Positions 1-6,933 of a stretch of 15,137 nucleotides of DNA are shown piece by piece (positions within the stretch are counted from its first letter, which is position 1; each line of letters begins with the position of its first letter). The stretch lies in the NCBI GenBank assembly GCA_964510855.1, contig CAZEDB010000030.1:1-15137 (forward strand). Reading direction: 5' to 3'. The notes beneath the pieces are model-generated. The model had not been told where the DNA came from, searched no databases, and saw only the letters and a program-made list of their open reading frames with translations. This DNA comes from UBA8828 sp964510855. Lineage in GTDB: Bacteria; Verrucomicrobiota; Verrucomicrobiia; Opitutales; UBA953. The position numbers and the translations under genes were made by a program.

Positions 1-1
1 C

Positions 2-370
2 GGGGGTGTTCCGGATTCGATTCCAGCCAAGAGGACGAGCCGGCATGCGGAGGATAGTTGATGTGCCTCCTAAATCCCATCAGCGGCATATAACTGCCAA
101 AAACACCATCACGTTCGAGCGCGGCAACGCACTCGCACTCGCGGCCTAAAATCCGCGTCAGGACCTAGAGTCTGACCTGCGACCCTAGATCATCCTGGTT
201 CAAGCAGGCGAACCCCCGCTCTGGCTGACGTCTCAGGGGTAATCGAGATGACAGATAGGTCGGACGGGCGCCCACGCCCAAATCCGATCGAGATCAATCG
301 TGGTGCTAAGCATGTAGAAGGCCCGTAGTATGGGCCGGAAGACGCGGGTTCGACTCCCGCCACCTCCACC
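2..370 (+). ncRNA. ssrA: tmRNA (transfer-messenger RNA)
   Basis: This RNA rescues ribosomes stalled on broken mRNAs: it enters as an alanyl-tRNA mimic, then serves as a short mRNA that adds a degradation tag. The 5' end GGGGGTG (2-8) pairs with CACCTCC (361-367) as a 7-bp acceptor stem with a G-U at the third pair. The segment after the acceptor, CCGGATTCGATTCC, matches the conserved tmRNA 5' end. The T arm is GCGGGTTCGACTCCCGC (344-360). A tag reading frame lies at 96-149, and the region between tag and tRNA-like end contains GC-rich segments expected of pseudoknots. The discriminator A368 is followed by CC then T, so the final A of CCA is not encoded. The gene begins at the second base of the window, so its promoter is not visible. 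The molecule is one piece, not the two-piece permuted form. Confidence 0.97.
96..149 (+). other. tmRNA tag-peptide reading frame
   Basis: The internal mRNA-like frame of tmRNA starts at a GCC resume codon (96-98) and ends at TAA (147-149). It reads AKNTITFERGNALALAA. The hydrophobic C-terminus LALAA corresponds to the YALAA-type end that ClpXP and related proteases recognise in known tags. The stop is followed by further A residues, as in many tmRNAs. The resume codon is inferred from the frame giving this ending and from its place about 95 nt into the molecule, as in other tmRNAs. Confidence 0.9.
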
Positions 371-375
371 TTTTA

Positions 376-411
376 AGCCCTCTCGAGCACGCGTGCGTGC
401 CTGAGCGGGCT
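376..411. terminator. Hairpin between ssrA and the convergent nos gene, probable shared terminator
   Basis: AGCCC (376-380) pairs with GGGCT (407-411). After one mismatch, CTCG pairs with TGAG including a G-T wobble. After a second mismatch, GCACG pairs with CGTGC, and G391-C396 closes a four-base loop. The hairpin starts six bases after the tmRNA and ends two bases after the nos stop codon, so it could end transcripts from both sides. Neither side has a strong U-tract: the plus side continues ATTAGGCTTT and the minus side TAAAA. It may therefore act as a weak terminator or as a 3'-end block. Confidence 0.65.
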
Positions 412-412
412 A

Positions 413-1570
413 TTAGGCTTTGGCCGATTTAGCTAGTAGGTCGTGCCCGCGTACGGTAGTCCAAGGCTCAACTTGATAGAGAAAATTGGGTAACTCTACC
501 TGCAGGTTATACTGGCGATGGAAAATGGGAGAGAGTGAGGACGAGAGGGGAGGGACTAACCACGACCAATCACCGGAAACCTTTCTTCCTTCGCTGGTTT
601 CACGTTCTTCAAAACGAATAAACTCTTGGGACGCGGCGTGATGGTCGACCATCGTCCAACCCTCGACATTAAACGAATGGAGTATGGCCTCATTGAGGAG
701 CACGAGTGCGTGGTCGCGCCACAAGCTTCGCTCGCGGGTCGTATCAAGGTTGAGCGCTGCCGCAAGTTTCGGCAGGCAATTATAGCGATTTAAATCACTG
801 AGGTTTCGTCCTACTTCCGTACCCATATACCACCCATTGAAAGGTGCGGCACTAAAACTCATGTCACCCGTGGCTAAGATCATATCTGAAAGTACAGGAA
901 TCGGGTACCATTTCAGTCCTAGGCGCTCGAGGGCAGATAACTTGGGATGTCGAAGGGTAACCTCATGACGGAGATCGCGCGGAATTTCATGCAGCTCAAG
1001 TCGGTCGCCCACCTGAATAATCCACGGCAGAAGATCAAAATGCGTTGCAGGGCTGGGCGCTTGCCAACCAAGGGTCTGGGCAATTTGTGTTAGGGTGGCA
1101 TTACGTGGGTCACCTAAGCTCGTTTCGGCCGTTATACCATGAAAGGCGTAGCCGTAGAGTTGGTGGTTCCAGATACGAATTTCACTTTCAGGATGATCCC
1201 AGGCGCGAAAGAGGGTAGTCCATGACTCAATGCGACCTTTGCCGGCAGCGAGTCGAAGGTGCTGGGCTAAGGCAGCTGCGACGTCGGCTGGAGTTTGTGC
1301 ACTGCGGGCATCATGGACTTGTAGGGATTTCCAATGGAGCCGCCCGACACACCGAGCAGCGTTTCTCCAGGCGTGTTGTGCCGACACGGTCAAACTGTTA
1401 GCGGTAAACTCAGGATGATGTAAGTTTTTGGCGTCTAGTGCTAAATCCCAGCGATGCTCAATCGCCTCTTGCCCCGACAACTTCCCGTGCCAAGGGCATC
1501 CTTTAGATTGGGACGGCGAAGGGCCGGGTGAGTGCATCTCACTGAGGAAATTAGGTTCTGACGATTCCAC
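413..1570 (-). CDS. nos: Nitric oxide synthase oxygenase (bacterial type)
   Basis: This haem-thiolate enzyme oxidises L-arginine to citrulline and nitric oxide in the cytoplasm. The 385-residue protein has the whole bacterial NOS oxygenase fold and no reductase domain, so it must borrow electrons from other flavoproteins. Visible landmarks are WRNAARCVGR with the proximal haem ligand Cys74, RIWNHQL (132-138), FNGWYMGTEVG (244-254) with substrate-binding Glu252, VDHHAAS (308-314), SGDWSWLVPP (332-341) and YQVEPW (365-370) near the pterin/dimer interface. Compared with GARNL or GTRNL in other NOS proteins, it has GRNL after TEVG, one residue shorter. The start used is GTG at 1570; the ATG at residue 12 (1537) is equally possible, and neither has a Shine-Dalgarno sequence. 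It converges on tmRNA and diverges from the AEC transporter gene. No flavodoxin, ferredoxin or pterin gene is nearby. Confidence 0.95.
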   Translation of the reverse strand: MESSEPNFLSEMHSPGPSPSQSKGCPWHGKLSGQEAIEHRWDLALDAKNLHHPEFTANSLTVSAQHAWRNAARCVGRLHWKSLQVHDARSAQTPADVAAALAQHLRLAAGKGRIESWTTLFRAWDHPESEIRIWNHQLYGYAFHGITAETSLGDPRNATLTQIAQTLGWQAPSPATHFDLLPWIIQVGDRLELHEIPRDLRHEVTLRHPKLSALERLGLKWYPIPVLSDMILATGDMSFSAAPFNGWYMGTEVGRNLSDLNRYNCLPKLAAALNLDTTRERSLWRDHALVLLNEAILHSFNVEGWTMVDHHAASQEFIRFEERETSEGRKVSGDWSWLVPPLSSSLSPIFHRQYNLQVELPNFLYQVEPWTTVRGHDLLAKSAKA

Positions 1571-1580
1571 AAGGAACGAG

Positions 1581-1609
1581 TTGCTTAGGTGCCTGCAGAC
1601 GTCTAATTC
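1581..1609 (+). promoter_or_regulatory. Possible promoter of the AEC transporter operon
   Basis: TTGCTT (1581-1586) and TAATTC (1604-1609) are separated by 17 bases. The second element ends six bases before the ATG at 1616, which would give a leaderless or nearly leaderless transcript. Both elements are poor matches to the sigma-70 consensus. The call rests mainly on the same spacing being seen upstream of other genes in the window. Confidence 0.25.
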
Positions 1610-1615
1610 CTCCCC

Positions 1616-2572
1616 ATGAGTGGACTTAGTCCTGAGATGCTGCAGGGACTTGCCCAGACCGCTTTGGTCGTGGCGGCAGGCTGGTTTTTTGCTGCCTCAG
1701 GCTGGGTAGGAGCAGAAGCCCGTCAGCCCCTCATGCGGCTGGTGATCTGGCTTTTCTTTCCGGCGCTGATTTTTTCCCGGGTCCATGCCAATCCGCTCCT
1801 ATCCGATGGCTCGCGGGCTGCTCTTTACTTAGGGACGGGTTATTTAATCATCGTTCTGGGTATAGCGGTGGCCGCTGGACTGCGTCGGTTATTTGCTATT
1901 CCGGGTGGGGTTGAAGGTCGGACGTTTGCCTACGCAGCGGGTATCAATAATTTTGGCTATCTTGGCATCCCCATGACTGCGGCCTTGTTTGATCGCGACG
2001 TGGTCGGGGTTTTGTTAGTGTACAATGTAGGTGTAGAAGCGGCGATTTGGACCTTGGGAGTTGCCTACTTAACCGGACAGCGAGGGTGGCGCGTGGTTCG
2101 TAATTTAATCCATCCTATGACCATGGCCTTGGCAGTGGCTTTGGTGATTAATTTCTTAGGTTGGCAGACCATGCCTGTGGTTCGTTTGGCGGGCAATGTT
2201 TGCGAAGCGGTAGGTGCTTGCGCCATTCCTGTCGGTCTACTCTTAACCGGTATTTATCTCCATGAGACGCTGAAGGGTTTTCGCTTTATGTCGGAAGCCC
2301 GTATCTCGTCAGGCTTCCTAGTCACGCGCTTGCTGGTTATGCCTGTGCTGGTCTTGGCGATTGCAGCTTACTGGGTTGCTGATCCGGTTTTGAAAAAAGT
2401 CTTACTCGTCCAAGCCGCCATGCCTGCGGGTATGTTCACCTTCTTAATTGTCAGCCATTGCAAGGGTGACGTCGGGATTGCGCTACGCGGCACGTTGGTA
2501 ACGTCGGCTCTTTGTCCTCTGACGATTCCCATCTGGGTTGAGCTAGGTCGCCGTTGGTTAGGAATTTTTTAG
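1616..2572 (+). CDS. AEC family (auxin efflux carrier-like) permease
   Basis: This is a 318-residue integral membrane protein of the AEC family, whose members carry small organic acids or amino-acid derivatives; the substrate cannot be read from the sequence. It consists of about ten hydrophobic segments in two halves. The family-typical segment YAAGINNFGYLGIPM (about residues 106-120) is followed by NVGVEAAIW (137-145). The C-terminal half holds QAAMPAG, also usual for the family. Length fits a full member. The start ATG at 1616 has no Shine-Dalgarno sequence, and a possible promoter lies directly before it. The stop is three bases before the FAD oxidoreductase start, so the two are probably cotranscribed. 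It diverges from nos with a 45-base gap. Confidence 0.88.
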   Translation: MSGLSPEMLQGLAQTALVVAAGWFFAASGWVGAEARQPLMRLVIWLFFPALIFSRVHANPLLSDGSRAALYLGTGYLIIVLGIAVAAGLRRLFAIPGGVEGRTFAYAAGINNFGYLGIPMTAALFDRDVVGVLLVYNVGVEAAIWTLGVAYLTGQRGWRVVRNLIHPMTMALAVALVINFLGWQTMPVVRLAGNVCEAVGACAIPVGLLLTGIYLHETLKGFRFMSEARISSGFLVTRLLVMPVLVLAIAAYWVADPVLKKVLLVQAAMPAGMFTFLIVSHCKGDVGIALRGTLVTSALCPLTIPIWVELGRRWLGIF

Positions 2573-2575
2573 TCC

Positions 2576-3628
2576 ATGAAAGTTGATGTTTTAATTGTCG
2601 GTCAGGGGCTAGCGGGCTCGTTGTTGGCACGTCGTCTCTCGGGTTATAAATCCTTAGTGGTGGTTGACCCTGGGCAGGGTTCTGCGAGTCACGTTGCGGC
2701 GGGTCTTATGACGCCGCTTACCGGACGTCGTTTTACCTTAACCCCTGATTATCCCGAGTTACTTGCGCGAGCTGCGACCGAGTTGACCGAGCTAGGGGTT
2801 TACCGCCCCATTGATGTCTTTCGCATGTTCACTGATCCTGAGCAGCGAGCCCTCGCCTTGCGTCGGGCGGATTGTCGGACCTGTAAGCCTTTTATACATC
2901 GCTTCACCTCAGAAGCGGGTGAGTTAGATCCCGATTTTAATGATCCTCATGGCGGGGCTTTGATGCAGGGCGCCTGGTGTGATTTACCTTTGCTGATTGA
3001 TGCAACCCGACGTTGGTTAGGTGAGCGTTGGTTGCGAGATACAGTCGAGGTGGCCGCACTTCAGGATCGACCTGAGGGGGTGACCTGGAAGGGCATCCAG
3101 GCTCAGCATGTGATTTGGTGTGACGGCTGGCGGGCGGCGCTTCCGGGGGGTCTCTTTGCACACTTAGCTTGGCAGCCTGCCAAGGGCGAAGCATTGGATT
3201 TGGAGACGTCGGCCCCAGATAAATCGTTTGTGCTTAATCGTGAAGGTTGGGCGCTTTCGCTCGGTCAAGGGCGTTGGCGTACGGGTACGAACTGGTCTTG
3301 GGATGAGTTTGGCGAAGAACCGACTCAGGTTCAGGCGAAAAAACTGCTCACGCGTTTCAGCGGCTATTTTCGTCAGCCGGTTACGACTAAAGTTGTCGGT
3401 CACTTAGCTGGGACTCGACCTTGCACCCGCGATAGCCGTCCATTTCTCGGTCAACATCCTTTACGTCCACGCCACTGGTTGCTCAATGGTTTAGGCCCGC
3501 GCGGCACCCTTTGGGCATCCACTGCGGTGGATGCCTTGGTTGCGGCTTTGCTGCATCAGCAGCCTCTACCTGCAACGTTGGCGTTAGGACGTCAGGTTAC
3601 CGGCCGTGATCAAGCCGGTAGCCAATAA
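2576..3628 (+). CDS. FAD-dependent oxidoreductase, DAO family (ThiO/MnmC C-domain-like)
   Basis: This 350-residue flavoprotein probably oxidises an amine or amino acid. The N-terminal dinucleotide fold shows VGQGLAG (GxGxxG, residues 9-14) and Asp31 ending the second strand. SHVAAGLMTPLTGRRF (about 38-53) fits the FAD-contacting loop of the family. The C-terminal GTRPCTRDSRPFLG (279-292) and NGLGPRGTLWAS (304-315) resemble the FAD-binding end of glycine oxidases and of the MnmC oxidase domain. No methyltransferase domain is attached, so it is not a full MnmC. The exact substrate is unknown. The ATG at 2576 follows the transporter stop by three bases, implying an operon: a transporter with an oxidase of its substrate is a reasonable guess, not shown. 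Its last 19 bases overlap the convergent DsbD-like gene. Confidence 0.82.
   Translation: MKVDVLIVGQGLAGSLLARRLSGYKSLVVVDPGQGSASHVAAGLMTPLTGRRFTLTPDYPELLARAATELTELGVYRPIDVFRMFTDPEQRALALRRADCRTCKPFIHRFTSEAGELDPDFNDPHGGALMQGAWCDLPLLIDATRRWLGERWLRDTVEVAALQDRPEGVTWKGIQAQHVIWCDGWRAALPGGLFAHLAWQPAKGEALDLETSAPDKSFVLNREGWALSLGQGRWRTGTNWSWDEFGEEPTQVQAKKLLTRFSGYFRQPVTTKVVGHLAGTRPCTRDSRPFLGQHPLRPRHWLLNGLGPRGTLWASTAVDALVAALLHQQPLPATLALGRQVTGRDQAGSQ
3595..3623. terminator. Hairpin in the overlap of two convergent genes, possible bidirectional terminator
   Basis: GGTTACCGGC (3595-3604) pairs with GCCGGTAGCC (3614-3623), ten pairs with one T-G wobble and a nine-base loop. The DsbD-like stop codon (3610-3612) lies in the loop, and the oxidoreductase stop (3626-3628) follows the stem. 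The plus side continues AATAAATTAAG, which is A/T-rich but not a clean U-tract; the minus side has none. Confidence 0.5.
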
Positions 3629-5748
3629 ATTAAGTGGCCAATAGTAGCGAGGCCTAGGCCGAGGGCGGTTAAGCGACCCCAAAGGCGTTGACGTTCACTG
3701 CGATGCGGTGCGCCCCAGCGACCCCAGATCCAACAGGCGGCCGCAATCACAACTAAACCGAGTGAGGCATCGCGTACCCAGCTGGCGTCTTCCACTTGAG
3801 CACTGAGTACCCAGAGTAAATAAACTGCATAACCAAAAAGAGGAAAGGCCATCGCCTGTTTAAGCGTTTCCATCCACTCGCCGGGTTTAGGAAGACGACG
3901 AGCTAGGGCTGGCCAAGTTACGAGGAGAACGTAGGGCAGGGCCATACCGAGACCGGCAAAGGCAAAGAGGAGCAGGGTTTCAGAGGCTCCACGGCGCGCA
4001 TCAAGTGCAAAGCCTAAGGCCGCGCCTAAACCTGGTGCAGTGCAAGGGGTGGCAACTGCAGTGGCGAGCACGCCGGAAAGAAAGGCGCCCGAAGTATTCG
4101 CAGAAGCTGCGGCGCCAGCAAGCCCCGCTCCCATTTCAAATGCCCCTGCGAGTGACATGCCTAAAACCACCATGAGGATGGCCGTTCCTAAAACGAAGGT
4201 GGGGGATTGCATTTGGAAACCCCAGCCCACGGCATCACCGCCAGCTTTGAGCGCAAGAATAGCAAGGCCAAGCCCGATAAAACTCACAATAACTCCGGCA
4301 GCATAGACGAGGGATTGACGAATCGCTTCGCGGCGTTCGGTGCTTTGCCCGGTAAAGCTTAAAACTTTCAATCCGATTACAGGAAAGACGCAGGGCATGA
4401 GATTCAAGATGGCGCCGCCCCCTAGAGCTAAGAGAAGCATCCAAGTTAATGAGGCCTCGGGTGTGGCTGGGAGGGTTTGATTACTCCGAATCGCCGCGAG
4501 TCCAGCGATGACATTATCTGCGGTCAAAATTTCGGGTAGGATGACGGGTTCGCTTCCTTGGCGCAGAAAAACGTTTAGCGGGATGCCTTGACGACCATAG
4601 CTCGCCAAAGCTTCGCGGATGGTAGCGTCGCGCTTATCCCAATTAGCTCGAAAGGTTACGACCTCAGGATCGCTGAGTCGACCAAGCACCGCAGCCTGAG
4701 AATAGACTCGCTTGTTAACTTGGCAGGTTGCGCACCAGCGGGCGGTAAAGTCGATATAGACAATCTTTCCTTCAGCGAGAGCTTGGACCTCGGCATCAGG
4801 GGACCAGGGTTGCCAATTGAGTACGCCGGTAGATGCTGGGAGCTCCGCAGGCTTAGTGGGCGCAGGGGCGGGTTCGGGCGTGGACGTCGGGGCTGGTTCC
4901 AAGACAATCCGTACTTCGACCCATTGGGTTTGGCCGCTGCGGCGATCTTTCACTTCCGCAACGTAGCCTAAGGGCCCATCGTTTAAGCCCTCGGTCGCTC
5001 CTTCTAAGCTGAGATTGGCAAATGCTAAACCCTTGGACTTACCGTCAGGGGTTTGGGGCGCCGCCGTCATCGCCATCGGACCAAACAGGGTAGTGGGGGC
5101 TACAAAGTTTCTCAGCGGGAAGAACGCTATCGGCTGGACAACTGGGGCAAGCGAGCCGCCCTCCAAAACTTGACTCACGCGGAGAATATTCCCGACCTTC
5201 ATAACCTTCCCCTTCACTTCGATGACTTGAGTTGGAATGCGATTAAGGGAGGCTTTAGCACTTTCGGAAAACGTTGAGGTCGCGGTTGGACCTACCGGAA
5301 GGGTGAGTTCGACTGTCGCCTCTTGGGGGTAGCAACCTTTGTCATCACACTCGAGCCATTCAACTTTAGCTTTGAGTTGTAACTTACCGGTGGCATCAGC
5401 GGGGACTTTCCCAGTAACAAATAGATAAGTCTCACCTTCATGCACAAAGTTCATGATACCGTCTTGGTCATAACGGATGGGTGCGGGCCAGCCGACGGTC
5501 GGCGAGAAGACTATCCCAGCGGATTGGGTCCACGTCCATTTAGGTGCCTCACCCGCATCCCCGGGATTTTTCCAGTAAATATGAAATTTAGGTTCGGAAC
5601 GAAAACGAAAAGCTAGTTGGACGGTTTTACCAGGTACGGCGTGGGAACTAATCGCTACTAGCTCAACTTCGGTTTTGGCAGGTTGAGCTTGGAACTGGGC
5701 ACTGAGAGATGCCCCCACGAGCAAGAGGATTAAGGCTAAGTAGCGCAT
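3610..5748 (-). CDS. DsbD-like thiol:disulfide interchange protein, thioredoxin domain before the membrane domain
   Basis: This 712-residue inner-membrane protein should carry electrons from cytoplasmic thioredoxin to the periplasm for disulfide reduction. A signal peptide (1-17, cleavage after LSA) leads to a DsbD/ScsB-type N-terminal domain with the pair C134/C139 in WLECDDKGCYPQ. A proline-rich linker (about 284-303) follows, then a thioredoxin-like domain with WCATC (Cys339, Cys342; about 318-420). The C-terminal part (435-710) has about eight membrane segments with MPCVFP (Cys453) and TPCTAP (Cys569), the cysteine pair of DsbD-beta/CcdA. In classic DsbD the thioredoxin domain is C-terminal; here it is between the other two. 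The start ATG at 5748 has no Shine-Dalgarno sequence, and TAAACT lies six bases before it. It is last in a minus-strand gene run, 47 bases after the lipoprotein hydrolase gene. Confidence 0.9.
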   Translation of the reverse strand: MRYLALILLLVGASLSAQFQAQPAKTEVELVAISSHAVPGKTVQLAFRFRSEPKFHIYWKNPGDAGEAPKWTWTQSAGIVFSPTVGWPAPIRYDQDGIMNFVHEGETYLFVTGKVPADATGKLQLKAKVEWLECDDKGCYPQEATVELTLPVGPTATSTFSESAKASLNRIPTQVIEVKGKVMKVGNILRVSQVLEGGSLAPVVQPIAFFPLRNFVAPTTLFGPMAMTAAPQTPDGKSKGLAFANLSLEGATEGLNDGPLGYVAEVKDRRSGQTQWVEVRIVLEPAPTSTPEPAPAPTKPAELPASTGVLNWQPWSPDAEVQALAEGKIVYIDFTARWCATCQVNKRVYSQAAVLGRLSDPEVVTFRANWDKRDATIREALASYGRQGIPLNVFLRQGSEPVILPEILTADNVIAGLAAIRSNQTLPATPEASLTWMLLLALGGGAILNLMPCVFPVIGLKVLSFTGQSTERREAIRQSLVYAAGVIVSFIGLGLAILALKAGGDAVGWGFQMQSPTFVLGTAILMVVLGMSLAGAFEMGAGLAGAAASANTSGAFLSGVLATAVATPCTAPGLGAALGFALDARRGASETLLLFAFAGLGMALPYVLLVTWPALARRLPKPGEWMETLKQAMAFPLFGYAVYLLWVLSAQVEDASWVRDASLGLVVIAAACWIWGRWGAPHRSERQRLWGRLTALGLGLATIGHLIYWLPA

Positions 5749-5795
5749 AGGCTGAGTTTAGGTACGTTCCTGCCCACGGAAAGCCTAATGGGTTG

Positions 5796-6926
5796 TCACC
5801 AAGCTAAAATGAGTTCGGCGGTGGGTAGTGCGGATGGGTCGAGTCGTTCTCGAAGACTGGATGCCGTGACAGCAACGTCGCGCTTAACCTTACCTTCAAA
5901 AACCACTTTACCCTTAACGAGTACCTTAACGGGCTGATCTAAATCTAATAAGAGGTCCGAAAGCCGGAGGGTAAGGTCGCGTAACTTGCTAGTTTCAAGA
6001 TGAATGGTCTGACCTTCGACAGTGGCGCGGACGATTTCCCCAGCATCGACCTCCACTCCCTCGGGAACGACTAACCAGTAGAATCGGCGATGTAAGACAT
6101 CGTCTTGGCGCCAGACGACGCTTTTGGGCCAAGCGTCGCGCTTAAAGCCTGCCATCCAAGGCAGGGCTGCGCGCTCTTCTAGATCCATCCAATGGCCTTT
6201 ACCTGGAACGATTTTTCCGGAGTGCACATAGCCTTTGGGGTCGGCGCGTTGCAATTCGCCCAGCTTCTCCAGCCATTCTCCCGCAATTCGATTGCGACTG
6301 TAGGCCCCATCATTGGCCCCGCACCAAATGGCAAACGGCAGGTTGCGTAGGCCTAAGGGCGAGGCCTCATTGGGGTGACCTGCCATCATGGCGGCAGCGG
6401 CAAAGCGATCTGCCATGCGCGGGCCAAGTTGATAGACGCCATCGCCCCCGGCCGAAAAACCTAAGAGGTAAACTTTATTGGGGTTCACGCCGCGCGCGAT
6501 AATGCCACCTGCAATCAAACGATCAAATAGTCCGTCAATGTGACCTTCGTGCCAAAGATTCCAATTATTTGTGGGCGCCCGCGGTGCGATAAAAATGGAG
6601 CCTGGGTGTTCGTAGAGCCGAATCTGATTTTGCCACTGTTGGTCATTAACATTGGCGGGTGCTCCGCCTCCGCCGTGCATGGAGATAAACAGCGACCAAC
6701 CTTCCGCAGGTTTTTCGCCCACAGTGCGCTCCAGCCAACGCAGCGTTTTATCGCCAACCGTAAGGGAGCGAGCTTCCCACTCAGCCTTTAACGCAGCCCG
6801 TTGGGGTTGGGCGGCAGCCTCCCAGGCTTGTTGGGTGGCGACTTCCGCTTCGGCGCGAGATAAGCCAGCATCAAGAGGTTTGCAGCCAATAAGGAGGGTG
6901 AGGGCAGAAGCGAGGAGGAGGCGCAT
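5796..6926 (-). CDS. Lipoprotein alpha/beta hydrolase (esterase/PHB-depolymerase-like)
   Basis: This 376-residue protein is a serine hydrolase of the alpha/beta fold, anchored in the envelope. The start chosen is the ATG at 6926, because it gives MRLLLASALTLLIGC, a lipoprotein signal with lipobox LIGC and Cys15. A start at 6968 would bury this signal and overlap the upstream gene by 35 bases. HGGGG (84-88) suits the oxyanion hole, GFSAGG (156-161) holds the nucleophile Ser158, NDG (205-207) offers the acid Asp206, and GKGHW (242-246) the His245. A C-terminal beta-rich extension of about 100 residues follows the catalytic domain. Lys after the lipid Cys suggests outer-membrane sorting if E. 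coli rules apply. Substrate unknown. The gap to the ATP-grasp-like gene upstream is seven bases, implying cotranscription. Confidence 0.8.
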   Translation of the reverse strand: MRLLLASALTLLIGCKPLDAGLSRAEAEVATQQAWEAAAQPQRAALKAEWEARSLTVGDKTLRWLERTVGEKPAEGWSLFISMHGGGGAPANVNDQQWQNQIRLYEHPGSIFIAPRAPTNNWNLWHEGHIDGLFDRLIAGGIIARGVNPNKVYLLGFSAGGDGVYQLGPRMADRFAAAAMMAGHPNEASPLGLRNLPFAIWCGANDGAYSRNRIAGEWLEKLGELQRADPKGYVHSGKIVPGKGHWMDLEERAALPWMAGFKRDAWPKSVVWRQDDVLHRRFYWLVVPEGVEVDAGEIVRATVEGQTIHLETSKLRDLTLRLSDLLLDLDQPVKVLVKGKVVFEGKVKRDVAVTASSLRERLDPSALPTAELILAW

Positions 6927-6933
6927 AGGAAAG

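Noticed and set aside
1597..1604. AGACGTCT palindrome between nos and the AEC gene
   Set aside because: An eight-base palindrome is short enough to occur by chance, and the arms do not extend; it could be an operator but nothing supports it.
340..1615. Genomic island inserted at the 3' end of tmRNA, carrying nos
   Set aside because: tmRNA 3' ends are frequent integration sites, but I see no integrase gene and no second copy of the T-arm/acceptor sequence in the window.
2576..3628. The FAD oxidoreductase as the missing reductase partner of NO synthase
   Set aside because: It is a DAO-type oxidase with a GxGxxG FAD fold, not an NADPH-flavin reductase; it lies on the other strand in an operon with the transporter.
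4040..5277. Plus-strand frames opposite the DsbD-like gene
   Set aside because: All lie within a gene with clear domains and redox cysteines; translations lack known motifs.
5773..5792. CCCA...TGGG stem between the hydrolase and DsbD-like genes
   Set aside because: Only four outer pairs with a large interrupted loop; too weak to call a terminator.
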